Origin: JBFWPF01 sp050250135
Lineage (GTDB): Bacteria > Chlamydiota > Chlamydiia > Chlamydiales > JAFEGQ01
Reading direction: 5' to 3'
Length of the DNA: 37,877 nucleotides
NCBI GenBank assembly: GCA_050250135.1
Contig: JBFWPF010000019.1
Coordinates: forward strand, 1-37,877
Below, one piece after another: positions 8,292 to 16,896 of the stretch. How positions within the stretch are numbered: the first letter of the stretch is position 1; the number at the start of each line of letters is the position of its first letter. Under the pieces are notes generated by a model, which worked only from the letters and a program-made list of their open reading frames with translations, was not told where the DNA came from and searched no databases. The translations under genes were made by a program, and so were the position numbers.

Positions 8292-10757
8292 ATGACAGAA
8301 GAGAAAGAGCAGAAGCAGTACGACGCCAGTTCCATTACCGTCCTCGAGGGGCTCCAAGCGGTCCGCGAGCGGCCGGGGATGTATATCGGCGACACCCACG
8401 TCTCGGGCCTCCACCACATGGTCTACGAGGTCATCGACAACTGTATCGATGAGGCGATGGCGGGCTACTGCGACACCATCCACCTCATTTTGGGTGAAGA
8501 TGGGTCGGCCACCATTCAGGACAACGGTCGGGGGATCCCCGTCGCTCCCCATCCCGGAGAGTCGAAAAAGCGGGGAAGAGAGGTATCGGCCCTCGAGGTC
8601 GTGATGACGATCCTCCATGCCGGGGGTAAATTCGACAAGGAGACCTATAAGGTCTCCGGGGGGCTTCACGGGGTCGGGGTGAGCTGCGTTAACGCCCTCT
8701 CCCGGCGGCTTGAGGTGACCGTTGATAAGGGGGGGCAGCGGTATGAGATGGCCTTCGAGCGGGGCAAAGTCGCCGACCCCCTCAAGGAGATCGGCGCCAC
8801 CGATCGGCGGGGGACGTGCGTTAAGTTCTGGCCCGACGAGACCCTCTTTTCGGTGGTCCAATTCGACTATGACATCCTGCTGAAGCGGGTCCGGGAGCTG
8901 GCCTTCCTCAACCGGGGGATCACGATCCACTTCGAGGACCGGCGCGATCCCGAAAGGGAGCCGATCGCCTTCTGTTATGAAGGGGGGATCGTCTCCTTTG
9001 TCTCCCACCTCAACGAGAATAAGGAGCCCCTCTTCACCCACCCCGCCTACTTTCGTGGGGCAAAGGAGGGGGATAATGGCCCCGTTGAATTTGAAGTGGC
9101 GATGCAGTGGAACGACGGCTACACCGAGACGATCCACTCCTTTGTCAACAACATCCCGACCAAGCAGGGGGGGACCCACCTGACCGGCTTCTCGACCGCC
9201 CTCACCCGCGTTTTGAACACCTATATCAAGCAAAACAACCTCTCCAAGGGGAAGGTTGCCCTCACTGGCGAGGACCTGCGCGAGGGGCTCACCGCCATCA
9301 TCTCCACTAAAGTGGCCAACCCCCAGTTTGAGGGGCAGACCAAGCAACGGCTCGGGAACAACGATGTCGGCTCGATCGTTCAGCAGATCGTCGGCGAGGA
9401 GCTCACCATTTACCTGGGAGAGCATCCCCAGATTGCTAAGCTGATTGTCGAGAAGGCTCAGCTAGCCGCCCAGGCGCGCGAAGCGGCCCGAAAGGCGCGC
9501 GAGCTTACCCTCCGCAAGACTGCCCTCGATTCGGCCCGCCTCCCCGGCAAGCTGATCGATTGCCAGGAACGGGATCCCGCCCTCTGCGAGATCTACATCG
9601 TCGAGGGGGATTCGGCCGGCGGCTCCGCCAAAGGGGGGCGGGACCGGAAGTTTCAGGCCATCCTCCCCATTCGGGGTAAGATCCTCAACGTCGAGAAGGC
9701 CCGCCTCGAAAAGGTTCTCCAGAACCAAGAGGTAGGCAAGGTCATTGCCGCCCTCGGCTGCGGGATCGGCTCGGGCAACTTTGATATCGATAAGGTCCGC
9801 TACCACAAGATCATCATCATGACCGACGCCGATGTCGACGGCTCCCACATCCGCACCCTCCTGCTCACCTTCTTCTACCGCCACATGCCGCAGCTGATCG
9901 AGAGTGAGTATGTCTACATCGCACAGCCCCCCCTCTACCGGGTAAAGCGGAAAAAGAGCCTCCGCTACATCCACTCCGAGCGGGAGATGGATGACTACCT
10001 GCTCGAACTGGGCTGCAGCGACGTTCAGGTGATCGACTCCCGCACCGGCCATCCCATTGTTGGAGAGGAGCTCAGAGCGCTCGCCAACCTCATTCTCGAT
10101 GTCGAGAGCTTTATCTCCGCGATCGAGAAGAAGGGGGTCCCTTTCCGAGAGTTTCTCGCCGCGAAAAAGGGGGAGAGCTACCCCCGCTTTGTCGTGACCC
10201 TTGGGGAGCGACGGGAGCTGGTCTATTCGGAGGCCGAGTTTGAGGCCCTTGCAAAGCGGGATGAGGCGGCCCAACGGGCGGCCTACGAAGAGGCGGTTGC
10301 CAACCTTCCAGAGGGGGAGCGGGAGCCCTTCCGCCCTAAAGGGCTCCGCTTTGTCGAGCTCTTCCAGAAGGAGAAGCTTGCCTCTCTCCAGGCGCAGCTG
10401 AGCGCCTTTAGCACCGCTTTGGAGCGGTACAACGCCGTCGATGGACAGCTCTTTAATCTCGTCGAAGAGGGAAGCAGGGAGACCCCCATCTTCTCCCTCA
10501 AGGAGCTTCTCGAGTTCCTCAAGGTCAACGGGCGAAAAGGGATCGAGATCCAGCGTTACAAGGGTCTTGGGGAGATGAACGCCGATCAGCTCTGGGAGAC
10601 CACGATGGATCCGGCGCAGCGGACCTTGATTAAGGTGGGCCTTCCCGATGCGATCGCCGCCGATCAGATGTTCACGATGCTGATGGGTGAGGAGGTCTCA
10701 CCCCGGCGCAAGTTTATTGAGCAGCACGCCCTTTCGGTTAAGAACCTGGATATTTAG
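8292..10757 (+). CDS. gyrB: DNA gyrase subunit B
   Basis: 821 residues, ATPase subunit of type IIA topoisomerase, partner of GyrA encoded next. GHKL ATPase motifs: EVIDNCIDE (E46, N50), DNGRGIPV and GGLHGVGV. TOPRIM: EGDSAGG (E438) and the acidic triad DADVDG (D512, D514, D516). The C-terminus has QRYKGLGEMN. Between TOPRIM and the tail lies an extra segment of about 170 residues, comparable to the insert known from E. coli GyrB. ATG 8292 is preferred over an upstream ATT at 8262: it follows the DUF721 stop by one base and gives the usual short N-terminus. gyrA starts 2 bases after its stop, consistent with co-translation of a 1:1 complex. Confidence 0.97.
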   Translation: MTEEKEQKQYDASSITVLEGLQAVRERPGMYIGDTHVSGLHHMVYEVIDNCIDEAMAGYCDTIHLILGEDGSATIQDNGRGIPVAPHPGESKKRGREVSALEVVMTILHAGGKFDKETYKVSGGLHGVGVSCVNALSRRLEVTVDKGGQRYEMAFERGKVADPLKEIGATDRRGTCVKFWPDETLFSVVQFDYDILLKRVRELAFLNRGITIHFEDRRDPEREPIAFCYEGGIVSFVSHLNENKEPLFTHPAYFRGAKEGDNGPVEFEVAMQWNDGYTETIHSFVNNIPTKQGGTHLTGFSTALTRVLNTYIKQNNLSKGKVALTGEDLREGLTAIISTKVANPQFEGQTKQRLGNNDVGSIVQQIVGEELTIYLGEHPQIAKLIVEKAQLAAQAREAARKARELTLRKTALDSARLPGKLIDCQERDPALCEIYIVEGDSAGGSAKGGRDRKFQAILPIRGKILNVEKARLEKVLQNQEVGKVIAALGCGIGSGNFDIDKVRYHKIIIMTDADVDGSHIRTLLLTFFYRHMPQLIESEYVYIAQPPLYRVKRKKSLRYIHSEREMDDYLLELGCSDVQVIDSRTGHPIVGEELRALANLILDVESFISAIEKKGVPFREFLAAKKGESYPRFVVTLGERRELVYSEAEFEALAKRDEAAQRAAYEEAVANLPEGEREPFRPKGLRFVELFQKEKLASLQAQLSAFSTALERYNAVDGQLFNLVEEGSRETPIFSLKELLEFLKVNGRKGIEIQRYKGLGEMNADQLWETTMDPAQRTLIKVGLPDAIAADQMFTMLMGEEVSPRRKFIEQHALSVKNLDI

Positions 10758-10759
10758 TC

Positions 10760-13228
10760 ATGTCAGAACACCCCCACCAGTCGATCCTCCTGCGGAATGT
10801 CGAAGATGAGATGAAGGAGAGCTACCTCCGCTACTCGATGTCGGTGATCATCTCCCGCGCTCTGCCCGACGTGCGCGATGGCCTCAAGCCCTCTCAGCGG
10901 CGGATCCTCTACGCCATGCGGCAGCTTAACCTCACCGCCGGCGGCAAGCACCGAAAGTGTGCCAAGATCTGCGGCGACACAAGCGGTGACTTCCACCCCC
11001 ATGGGGAGAGTGTCGTCTACCCCACCCTCGTCCGGATGGCCCAGGACTGGGCGATGCGCTACCCCCTCGTCAACGGCCAGGGGAACTTTGGCTCGATCGA
11101 TGGTGATGCCCCGGCTGCGATGCGATACACCGAGGCCCGCCTCACGCAGGCCTCGATGCTCCTGATGGAAGATCTCGACAAGGAGACCGTCGACGTTGTC
11201 CCCAACTACGATGAGACCAAAACCGAGCCGGTCGTCTTCCCCTCCAAGTTTCCCAATCTCCTCTGCAATGGCTCATCGGGGATTGCCGTCGGGATGGCGA
11301 CCAACATCCCTCCCCACAATCTACAAGAACTTACCGCTGCCACCCTCCTCCTCCTCGATAACCCTACCGCCACCATCGAACAGATCCTCGAGGTGATGCC
11401 CGGCCCCGACTTTCCCACCGGCGGCATCATCTGCGGCACCCGCGGCATCCGCGAAGCCTACCACACCGGCCGCGGCAAACTCACCTTGCGCGGCCTTCTC
11501 GAAGTGGAGGAGATGGAGGGGGATCGGCAGCGGATCGTCGTCACCGAACTTCCTTACAACGTCAACAAGGCCCGCCTTGTCGAGCGGATCGCCGAACTCA
11601 TCAATGAAAAGACGATCACCAGCATCTCCGACCTGCGCGATGAGTCGGACAAGGATGGACTCCGGATCTCTATCGAGCTTAAGCGGGGCGAAATTCCCGA
11701 CGTCACCATCAACCAGCTCTACAAGTTTACCGATCTGCAGACCACCTTTGGGTGCAACATGCTCGCCCTCGATAAGGGCTTGCCCCGCACCCTCTCCATC
11801 AAGGAGATGATCTGGGGGTGGATCGAGCACCGGATCGAAGTCGTCCGCCGAAGAGCCCGCTTTGAGCTCCGCAAGGCCGAAGCGCGCGCCCACGTCCTCG
11901 AAGGGTACCTTAAAGCGCTCGACCACCTCGATGAGATCGTGAGGCTTATCCGCGCCGCCTCCGACAAAGAGGCCGCCAAAAAGGAGCTGATCGACCGCTT
12001 CTCCTTTACCGACCGGCAGGCCGTAGCCGTTCTCGAGCTCCGCCTCTACCAACTCACCGGTCTCGAGCGGGACAAAATCGCTGCCGAGTTTGCCGAGCTC
12101 CAGAAGCAGATCGAGTACCTCCGCGCCCTTCTCGGCAGCGAAGAGATGGTCAAAACGGTCATCAAGGAGGAGCTCGCCGACTGCCACAAGATCGACAAAG
12201 GGGCCCGCAGAACCCAGATCACCGCCGCCGAAGGGGAATTCAATATGGAGGACCTCATCGCCGACGAGGAGGTCCTGATCACCATCTCGGGCGACGACTA
12301 TATCCGCCGCCTTCCTGTCGACACCTTCCGCGAGCAAAAGCGGGGAGGGGTCGGCGTTGCCGGGATCGACATGCGCAAGGAGAGCGACACCCTCAAGACC
12401 CTCTACGTCGCCTCCACCCACGACTACCTGATGATCTTCACCAACCACGGAAGGTGCTACTGGCTCAAGGTTTGGCAGATCCCCGAAACGGGGCGCCGCT
12501 CGAAAGGGAAGGCCCTCATCAACCTTCTCGAAGATATCCGCCCCGATGAGAACATTGCCACCACCCTCCGCGTCCGCTCCTTCGATCAGGAAAACACCTG
12601 CCTCCTCCTTGTCACCCGCAAAGGGGTGATCAAGAAGAGCCCCCTCGACCTCTTTAGCAACGTGCGCCGAAAAGGGATCTACGCCCTCTCGATCGACGAA
12701 GGGGATGAGCTGATCGCCGCCCACCTTGTCCGCCCTGGGCAGCAGGTGATGCTCTTTACCCACGAGGCGATGGCGGTCCGCTTTGACGAGAGCAAGGTCC
12801 GGGCGATGGGGCGCACAGCCCGCGGCGTTAAGGGAGTTGAGCTCAAAACGGCCGAGGACCAGGTCGTCGGCTGCGAAGTCGTCAATGGGGACGAGAGCCT
12901 CCTTGTCGTCTGCGAAAACGGCTACGGCAAGCGCTCTCCCGTTGAGGAGTTCCGCCAGACCAACCGGGGGGGGAAGGGGGTTCGCAGCATCATCACGAGC
13001 GAGCGCAACGGCCTTGTCGTTGGCGCCGTCTCGGTCACCGACGAAGATGGGATCCTCATGATGTCCACCTCGGGCCAAGCGATCCGGATCTGCATGCGCG
13101 ATGTGCGGGTGATGGGGCGCAGCACGCAAGGGGTCCGCCTTGCCAACTTGAAAAATGGGCAGACACTCGTTAGCATCCAGAAAATCGCAGGCGAGAACGG
13201 AGAAGAACCCAATGCTAATAACGATTGA
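10760..13228 (+). CDS. gyrA: DNA gyrase subunit A
   Basis: 822 residues, breakage-reunion subunit. Active-site tyrosine Y123 is in AAMRYTEARL. The quinolone region reads HPHGESVVYPT: the residue equivalent to E. coli Ser83 is Ser84, while E. coli Asp87 corresponds to Pro88. The C-terminal beta-pinwheel begins after a coiled-coil gate region, and a GyrA-box-like QKRGGVG is present, supporting gyrase rather than topoisomerase IV. It starts 2 bases after gyrB and its last 17 bases overlap the start of tmk in another frame. Expected to introduce negative supercoils with GyrB. Confidence 0.97.
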   Translation: MSEHPHQSILLRNVEDEMKESYLRYSMSVIISRALPDVRDGLKPSQRRILYAMRQLNLTAGGKHRKCAKICGDTSGDFHPHGESVVYPTLVRMAQDWAMRYPLVNGQGNFGSIDGDAPAAMRYTEARLTQASMLLMEDLDKETVDVVPNYDETKTEPVVFPSKFPNLLCNGSSGIAVGMATNIPPHNLQELTAATLLLLDNPTATIEQILEVMPGPDFPTGGIICGTRGIREAYHTGRGKLTLRGLLEVEEMEGDRQRIVVTELPYNVNKARLVERIAELINEKTITSISDLRDESDKDGLRISIELKRGEIPDVTINQLYKFTDLQTTFGCNMLALDKGLPRTLSIKEMIWGWIEHRIEVVRRRARFELRKAEARAHVLEGYLKALDHLDEIVRLIRAASDKEAAKKELIDRFSFTDRQAVAVLELRLYQLTGLERDKIAAEFAELQKQIEYLRALLGSEEMVKTVIKEELADCHKIDKGARRTQITAAEGEFNMEDLIADEEVLITISGDDYIRRLPVDTFREQKRGGVGVAGIDMRKESDTLKTLYVASTHDYLMIFTNHGRCYWLKVWQIPETGRRSKGKALINLLEDIRPDENIATTLRVRSFDQENTCLLLVTRKGVIKKSPLDLFSNVRRKGIYALSIDEGDELIAAHLVRPGQQVMLFTHEAMAVRFDESKVRAMGRTARGVKGVELKTAEDQVVGCEVVNGDESLLVVCENGYGKRSPVEEFRQTNRGGKGVRSIITSERNGLVVGAVSVTDEDGILMMSTSGQAIRICMRDVRVMGRSTQGVRLANLKNGQTLVSIQKIAGENGEEPNANND

Positions 13229-13850
13229 GGGGGGAGAGGGGAGCGGAAAGTCGACCCTGATTGAGGAGCTGGGCCAGGCCCTTGTCCAAGAGGGCAGGCG
13301 GGTTCTGGAGACCCGGGAGCCGGGGGGCTGTAAGCTCTCTGAGCAGATCCGCGACCAACTCCTCAAAACCCCCTCCAACACCCCGATTGGCACCCTTGCG
13401 GAGACTCTTCTCTTCCTTGCTGCCCGCGCCCAGCACGTTGAAGAGGTCATCCAGCCAGCCCTCCACAAAGGACTGATCGTCCTATGCGACCGGTTTAACG
13501 ACTCCACCATTGCCTATCAGGGATACGGCCGGGGTCTTGGCGGCGAACATGTCCGCAACCTTTGCCATGCCGCCTGCCACCTCCAGCCCGATCTTACCCT
13601 CCTCCTTGAGATCTCACCCGAGGAGGGGCTGACCCGCGCCTCCAAACAAAAGCACACTCCCGACCGGATCGAGGCTGAGGAGCTTGCCTTCCACCAGCGG
13701 GTCCATGCTGGCTACCTCCGCATCGCCGCTGATGAGCCAGCGCGCGTTAAGGTGATCGACGCCCGCCTCTCCAAGGAGGAGGTTTTCGACGCCGCCTACC
13801 AAGAGATCTCCTCCCTCCTCTCCCGCACCGCCGAAGCCCACCGCCATTAG
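13212..13850 (+). CDS. tmk: Thymidylate kinase
   Basis: 212 residues, phosphorylates dTMP to dTDP for DNA synthesis. P-loop GGEGSGKST at 7-15, DR motif in LCDRFNDST, then AYQGYGRG, and a LID region with KHTPDRIE. The ATG at 13212 lies inside the end of gyrA (17-base overlap), with a GGAG about 10 bases upstream. The longer in-frame start at 13155 would add residues not expected before the P-loop. The gyrA-tmk order is the chlamydial one, but here holB no longer follows directly. Confidence 0.95.
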   Translation: MLITIEGGEGSGKSTLIEELGQALVQEGRRVLETREPGGCKLSEQIRDQLLKTPSNTPIGTLAETLLFLAARAQHVEEVIQPALHKGLIVLCDRFNDSTIAYQGYGRGLGGEHVRNLCHAACHLQPDLTLLLEISPEEGLTRASKQKHTPDRIEAEELAFHQRVHAGYLRIAADEPARVKVIDARLSKEEVFDAAYQEISSLLSRTAEAHRH

Positions 13851-13854
13851 GGAG

Positions 13855-14277
13855 ATGGTCACGATCCTTGCCACCCTCTTCTATGAGAAGAAGTTCTGGG
13901 TTGCGACCTTTGAGCGGACCGATGAGGAGGGCTATGCGGTTGCCCGCCACATCTTTGGAGCGGAGCCCACCAACCCCGAGATCCACCAGTTTGTCCTCCA
14001 GCACTACACCGAGCTCAACTTTGGCCCTCTTAGAGAGTTCCACCTCGAGATCAAGCGGAAAAATCCCAAGCGGGTCCAGCGGGAGGTCCGCCAGGAGATG
14101 GAGCGGGCCAAAGAGAGTGGCCGCCCCTCCACCTTTGCGGAGGACTACATGAGGGAGGAGCTCGAAAAGGGGAAGAGGGAGAAGCAGCACAAGCGCTCAG
14201 CCGAAAAGCAGGCCCGCAAAGAGGCCCAATTTGAGCATCGCCAGCAGAAACGTAAAGAAAAACACCGCGGCCATTGA
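13855..14277 (+). CDS. YjdF / DUF2992 family protein (predicted RNA-binding)
   Basis: 140 residues. The N-terminal half (FYEKKFWVATFERTDEEG, then ARHIFGAEPTNPEI, FVLQHYTEL) followed by NPKRVQREVRQEM and an extremely charged tail ending KEKHRGH matches the DUF2992/YjdF family as I know it from Firmicutes. There yjdF is often controlled by the azaaromatic-sensing yjdF riboswitch; its biochemical function is not established. Here it begins 4 bases after the tmk stop. No leader exists in which that riboswitch could sit. The last 60 residues are a probable coiled coil or nucleic-acid-binding basic helix. It is not part of the gyrA-tmk-holB order of Chlamydia, so it is probably acquired. Confidence 0.8.
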   Translation: MVTILATLFYEKKFWVATFERTDEEGYAVARHIFGAEPTNPEIHQFVLQHYTELNFGPLREFHLEIKRKNPKRVQREVRQEMERAKESGRPSTFAEDYMREELEKGKREKQHKRSAEKQARKEAQFEHRQQKRKEKHRGH

Positions 14278-14351
14278 GGGGTGTGAGGGTTTTTCTTAAG
14301 CAATTTATCATAAGCAAGATATAGTTATTCACGAGAAATTTCATATGGCGT

Positions 14352-14372
14352 AATTGGTCAATACGCCCAATT
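14352..14372. promoter_or_regulatory. Inverted repeat upstream of abiEi, candidate operator
   Basis: AATTGG (14352-14357) and CCAATT (14367-14372) form a perfect 6-bp inverted repeat with a 9-base spacer, 17 bases upstream of the candidate -35 box. In characterised AbiE systems AbiEi binds inverted repeats at its own promoter. Whether this short repeat is that site is inference. Confidence 0.3.
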
Positions 14373-14388
14373 TCGACACACAAAATTG

Positions 14389-14417
14389 TTGTCAGGAGGT
14401 TGAGACAGCGCTATTCT
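14389..14417 (+). promoter_or_regulatory. Candidate promoter of the abiEi-abiEii pair
   Basis: TTGTCA (14389-14394; 5 of 6 matches to TTGACA), a 17-base spacer, then TATTCT (14412-14417; 4 of 6 matches to TATAAT). Transcription would start about 25 bases before the abiEi ATG. The region 14278-14449 is clearly more A+T-rich than the surrounding operon, which fits an inserted module with its own promoter. Confidence 0.45.
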
Positions 14418-14449
14418 ATGGACAGACATAGCTTCATGATTAGCCACTG

Positions 14450-15250
14450 ATGCAAGGAAATAGCCGACTGCCATTGGAGCTGCTGCGGACCCTAGTGAGG
14501 GAGGGTTCTACCCTGTTCACTATCGATCAAGCTCGACAAATCATTATTCGTCTTGGTGGCCGCCCAGCCGTTGTGCATGACGTACTAAGAAACTTAAAGA
14601 GAGATCACTGGATCCGTACACTCAAGCGAGGTCTATATGTCATTACTGAGGAATCGGGATTTGGACCAGTTCCCCACGAGTATCAGGTGGCGACCGCTCT
14701 CGTGCACCCCTCAGCTATTGCCTACTGGTCTGCTTTGCAGTATCACCATATGACACAGCAAATCCCTTCGATAGTTTTTGTGCTAATGCCAACTTCAGTA
14801 GCTATGCCACGCCAAGTACCCGATCCCCATATTCGGTTTGTCCGGACCAAGGAGGAGCATTACTTTGGCATCGAGAACGTATGGGTAGGGGAGTATCGGG
14901 TACCCATGACTGACCCCGAGCGGACACTGCTTGATGGATTGGTGCGTCCTGATCTATGCGGGGACATTCAAGAGGTTCTCCACGCGTTCAAAATGAGAGG
15001 AGAAAAGTTACAGCTGGATAGAATCATCGATTATGCTCTTCGACTAGGGGGAGCAGTTGCCAAGCGCTTGGGCTATATACTTGAGAAATTGGGCTACTCC
15101 GATCGGGATCTGCGCCCTCTGCTGGAATTGCCCATTCGGGGAATACGCAAACTCGATGCGAAAGGACCGGCATCAGGTCCAATCAGTTCGAAGTGGAAAA
15201 TTCAACAGAACATTGGAGGCTCCTATGCTGACCTTGCGCAAACGTCTTGA
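14450..15250 (+). CDS. abiEi: AbiEi-family antitoxin (type IV toxin-antitoxin)
   Basis: 266 residues. An N-terminal winged-helix region (FTIDQARQIIIRLGG...VLRNLKRDHWIRTLKRGLYVI) is followed by the AbiEi C-terminal domain. The latter has HPSAIAYWSALQYHHM and the diagnostic TDPERTLLDGLVRPDLCGD. In known AbiE systems this protein represses its own promoter through the winged helix and counteracts the AbiEii nucleotidyltransferase without direct binding. The ATG at 14450 lacks a clear Shine-Dalgarno. Its end overlaps the start of abiEii by 26 bases, the usual translational coupling for the pair. Confidence 0.9.
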   Translation: MQGNSRLPLELLRTLVREGSTLFTIDQARQIIIRLGGRPAVVHDVLRNLKRDHWIRTLKRGLYVITEESGFGPVPHEYQVATALVHPSAIAYWSALQYHHMTQQIPSIVFVLMPTSVAMPRQVPDPHIRFVRTKEEHYFGIENVWVGEYRVPMTDPERTLLDGLVRPDLCGDIQEVLHAFKMRGEKLQLDRIIDYALRLGGAVAKRLGYILEKLGYSDRDLRPLLELPIRGIRKLDAKGPASGPISSKWKIQQNIGGSYADLAQTS

Positions 15251-16103
15251 GCAGGAAGCCAGAAAAAGTCGGTCCCGTCTTGATGTGGTACAACAGGACT
15301 ATCTGTTAACCTGGCTATTACAGGCGATCAGCCACTCTCCAGAACTGAGTGAGCACTTAGTGTTCAAAGGGGGAACCGCTCTAAAGAAGTGCTACTTTGG
15401 AGAGTACCGCTTTTCTGAGGATCTCGATTTTACGGCAACGCCCTCTGCTCCTAGGCGGCACGATCTTCTACAGGCAATAGAGCAAGTGTGTCATGAGGTT
15501 GAAAGAGGGATCGGGCAATATGGGCCGATCCAGGTGGTGATGGAGCGGTACCGAGAAAGGGAGCCCCATTCTGCCGATCAGGAGGCGTTTACGGTGCGGG
15601 CTCAGTTTCCCTGGCAGCACCGACCTCTCACAAGGGTGATGATCGAGGTGAGTTTTTCGGAAACATTAGTTCTGCCGCCAATTCATCGCCCCCTTCTAAA
15701 TAGCTACGAGGATGGTCTGGTAGGTCCCATTATGACTTATAGCCTAGATGAGATTGTATTAGAGAAGCTCAGGGCAGTATTGCAACAGACGAAAAAGCTG
15801 CACGAAAGGAGCTGGAGTCGTTCGAGAGCTCGGGACTACTATGATCTTTGGCAGATCCTTTGCAGGCTCGGGTACACCCCATCCGTTGCTGAATGGCACT
15901 CTCTCTTAGAGGCGAAATGCGCGTCTAAGGAGGTAGGCTTTTCGGGTACCGAGAGCTTCTTTGCGCCTGTGATGGTAGCCGATGTGAGAAGGACATGGGA
16001 ACAGTGGGTAGGTCCCCTAGTCGCCGATTTGCCACCTGTTGACCAGGTAATAGACGAACTCACCCTAGCTATTGACTCTCTCTTTGCGGTAAGCCATGCA
16101 TAA
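15225..16103 (+). CDS. abiEii: AbiEii-family nucleotidyltransferase toxin
   Basis: 292 residues. Nucleotidyltransferase signature FKGGTALKK (GG at 49-50) and SEDLDFT (D66, D68), then LDEIVLEKLRAVL and RARDYYDLW, which are the conserved AbiEii motifs. Known members transfer nucleotides and cause reversible growth arrest or abortive phage infection. The ATG at 15225 has a perfect GGAGG five bases upstream; a longer frame from 15057 merely overlaps abiEi. The stop TAA at 16101-16103 overlaps the first codons of holB (ATGCATAA at 16096-16103), so the module is fused without a gap to a chromosomal replication gene. All catalytic motifs look intact. Confidence 0.92.
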   Translation: MLTLRKRLEQEARKSRSRLDVVQQDYLLTWLLQAISHSPELSEHLVFKGGTALKKCYFGEYRFSEDLDFTATPSAPRRHDLLQAIEQVCHEVERGIGQYGPIQVVMERYREREPHSADQEAFTVRAQFPWQHRPLTRVMIEVSFSETLVLPPIHRPLLNSYEDGLVGPIMTYSLDEIVLEKLRAVLQQTKKLHERSWSRSRARDYYDLWQILCRLGYTPSVAEWHSLLEAKCASKEVGFSGTESFFAPVMVADVRRTWEQWVGPLVADLPPVDQVIDELTLAIDSLFAVSHA

Positions 16104-16896
16104 GATCCTCATACATGAAATACAAGCTGGCGCTCCCCTCCTCTTCTCGGGGCCGGCGGGGGGTGGGAAGGGCTATGCCGCTCGCACCTTTGCAGGCGAA
16201 CTTTTGGGCGATCCCAAGCGGTGCCTGAGTGAAAACCACCCCGATCTGATTATTCTGCGGCCACAAGGAAAAGGGGCCCTCCATCCTATAGAAGCCATCC
16301 GAGAGCTTAAGGCCGAGATAGGGAGGGATCCCCTAGAGGGGGAGAGGCGGGTCGTGATCATTGAAGAGGCCCACCGGATGGGGCCGCCCGCCGCGAATGC
16401 CCTGCTGAAAACCCTCGAAGAGCCCGAATCGGAGGCCCAGTTCATTTTAGTCACCCATCGGAAGGGGGAGCTGCTCACGACAATCCGCTCCCGCTGCCGC
16501 CTCCTCCTCTTTCCGCCCCGGTCGAGGGCCCCAAAGGAGAGTGTTCTCATCCCCCTTATCGGAGCCGCCTACCCGACCCTCAAGCGGGGAGTCGAGGAGG
16601 TGGTCAAGGAGCTAGAGGGGAAAAAGCAGCAGGTGATGAAGGGGCTTCGAGCGGTGATTCCTCTGCAAGATCTCTCGGCAGCCGCTCGCGCGACCAAAGA
16701 GGCGGAAATCGAGGGGAGGGGGCAGATAGCGCTGCTAGAGGAGGTCGAATCTCTGCTAGAAGAACTTGTCCCTTACGGGCCAGCCGCCGTCAACGAGGCC
16801 TACGAGGCGGTCCTCCGCTCTACGAAGCTGACGGCTGCCTTTGAAACGCTGTTACTTTCGCTCCAAGCACCGAGCCGATCGCCACAGCAAGGGTAG
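16096..16896 (+). CDS. holB: DNA polymerase III delta prime subunit (clamp loader)
   Basis: 266 residues. Walker-A-like GPAGGGKGYAA (a G where GK[ST] is usual, typical of the non-hydrolysing delta prime), ENHPDL, VVIIEEAHRM, ANALLKTLEEP, and the sensor region ending IRSRC. Zinc-binding cysteines are not evident. Role: stator of the clamp-loader complex that places the beta clamp. In C. trachomatis the equivalent gene follows tmk directly; here it follows abiEii with an 8-base overlap. Its 3' end overlaps the convergent NTT gene by 77 bases. Confidence 0.85.
   Translation: MHKILIHEIQAGAPLLFSGPAGGGKGYAARTFAGELLGDPKRCLSENHPDLIILRPQGKGALHPIEAIRELKAEIGRDPLEGERRVVIIEEAHRMGPPAANALLKTLEEPESEAQFILVTHRKGELLTTIRSRCRLLLFPPRSRAPKESVLIPLIGAAYPTLKRGVEEVVKELEGKKQQVMKGLRAVIPLQDLSAAARATKEAEIEGRGQIALLEEVESLLEELVPYGPAAVNEAYEAVLRSTKLTAAFETLLLSLQAPSRSPQQG

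Noticed and set aside
8271..9425. 384-codon minus-strand frame opposite gyrB
   Set aside because: Antisense shadow of gyrB with biased composition and no motif.
9462..10274. 270-codon minus-strand frame opposite gyrB
   Set aside because: Same reason; covers the TOPRIM region of a clearly intact gyrB.
11321..13510. 729-codon open frame on the minus strand opposite gyrA and tmk
   Set aside because: It is a shadow: gyrA and tmk on the plus strand show full family motifs, and the antisense translation is low-complexity (repeated D, G, V, L) as expected from G+C-rich codon bias.
13851..13860. yjdF riboswitch before the YjdF gene
   Set aside because: There are only 4 bases between tmk and the gene, so no aptamer can fit there.
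15057..15224. Longer N-terminus for AbiEii
   Set aside because: The extension lies entirely within abiEi in another frame; the ATG at 15225 has a perfect GGAGG and gives the usual protein length.
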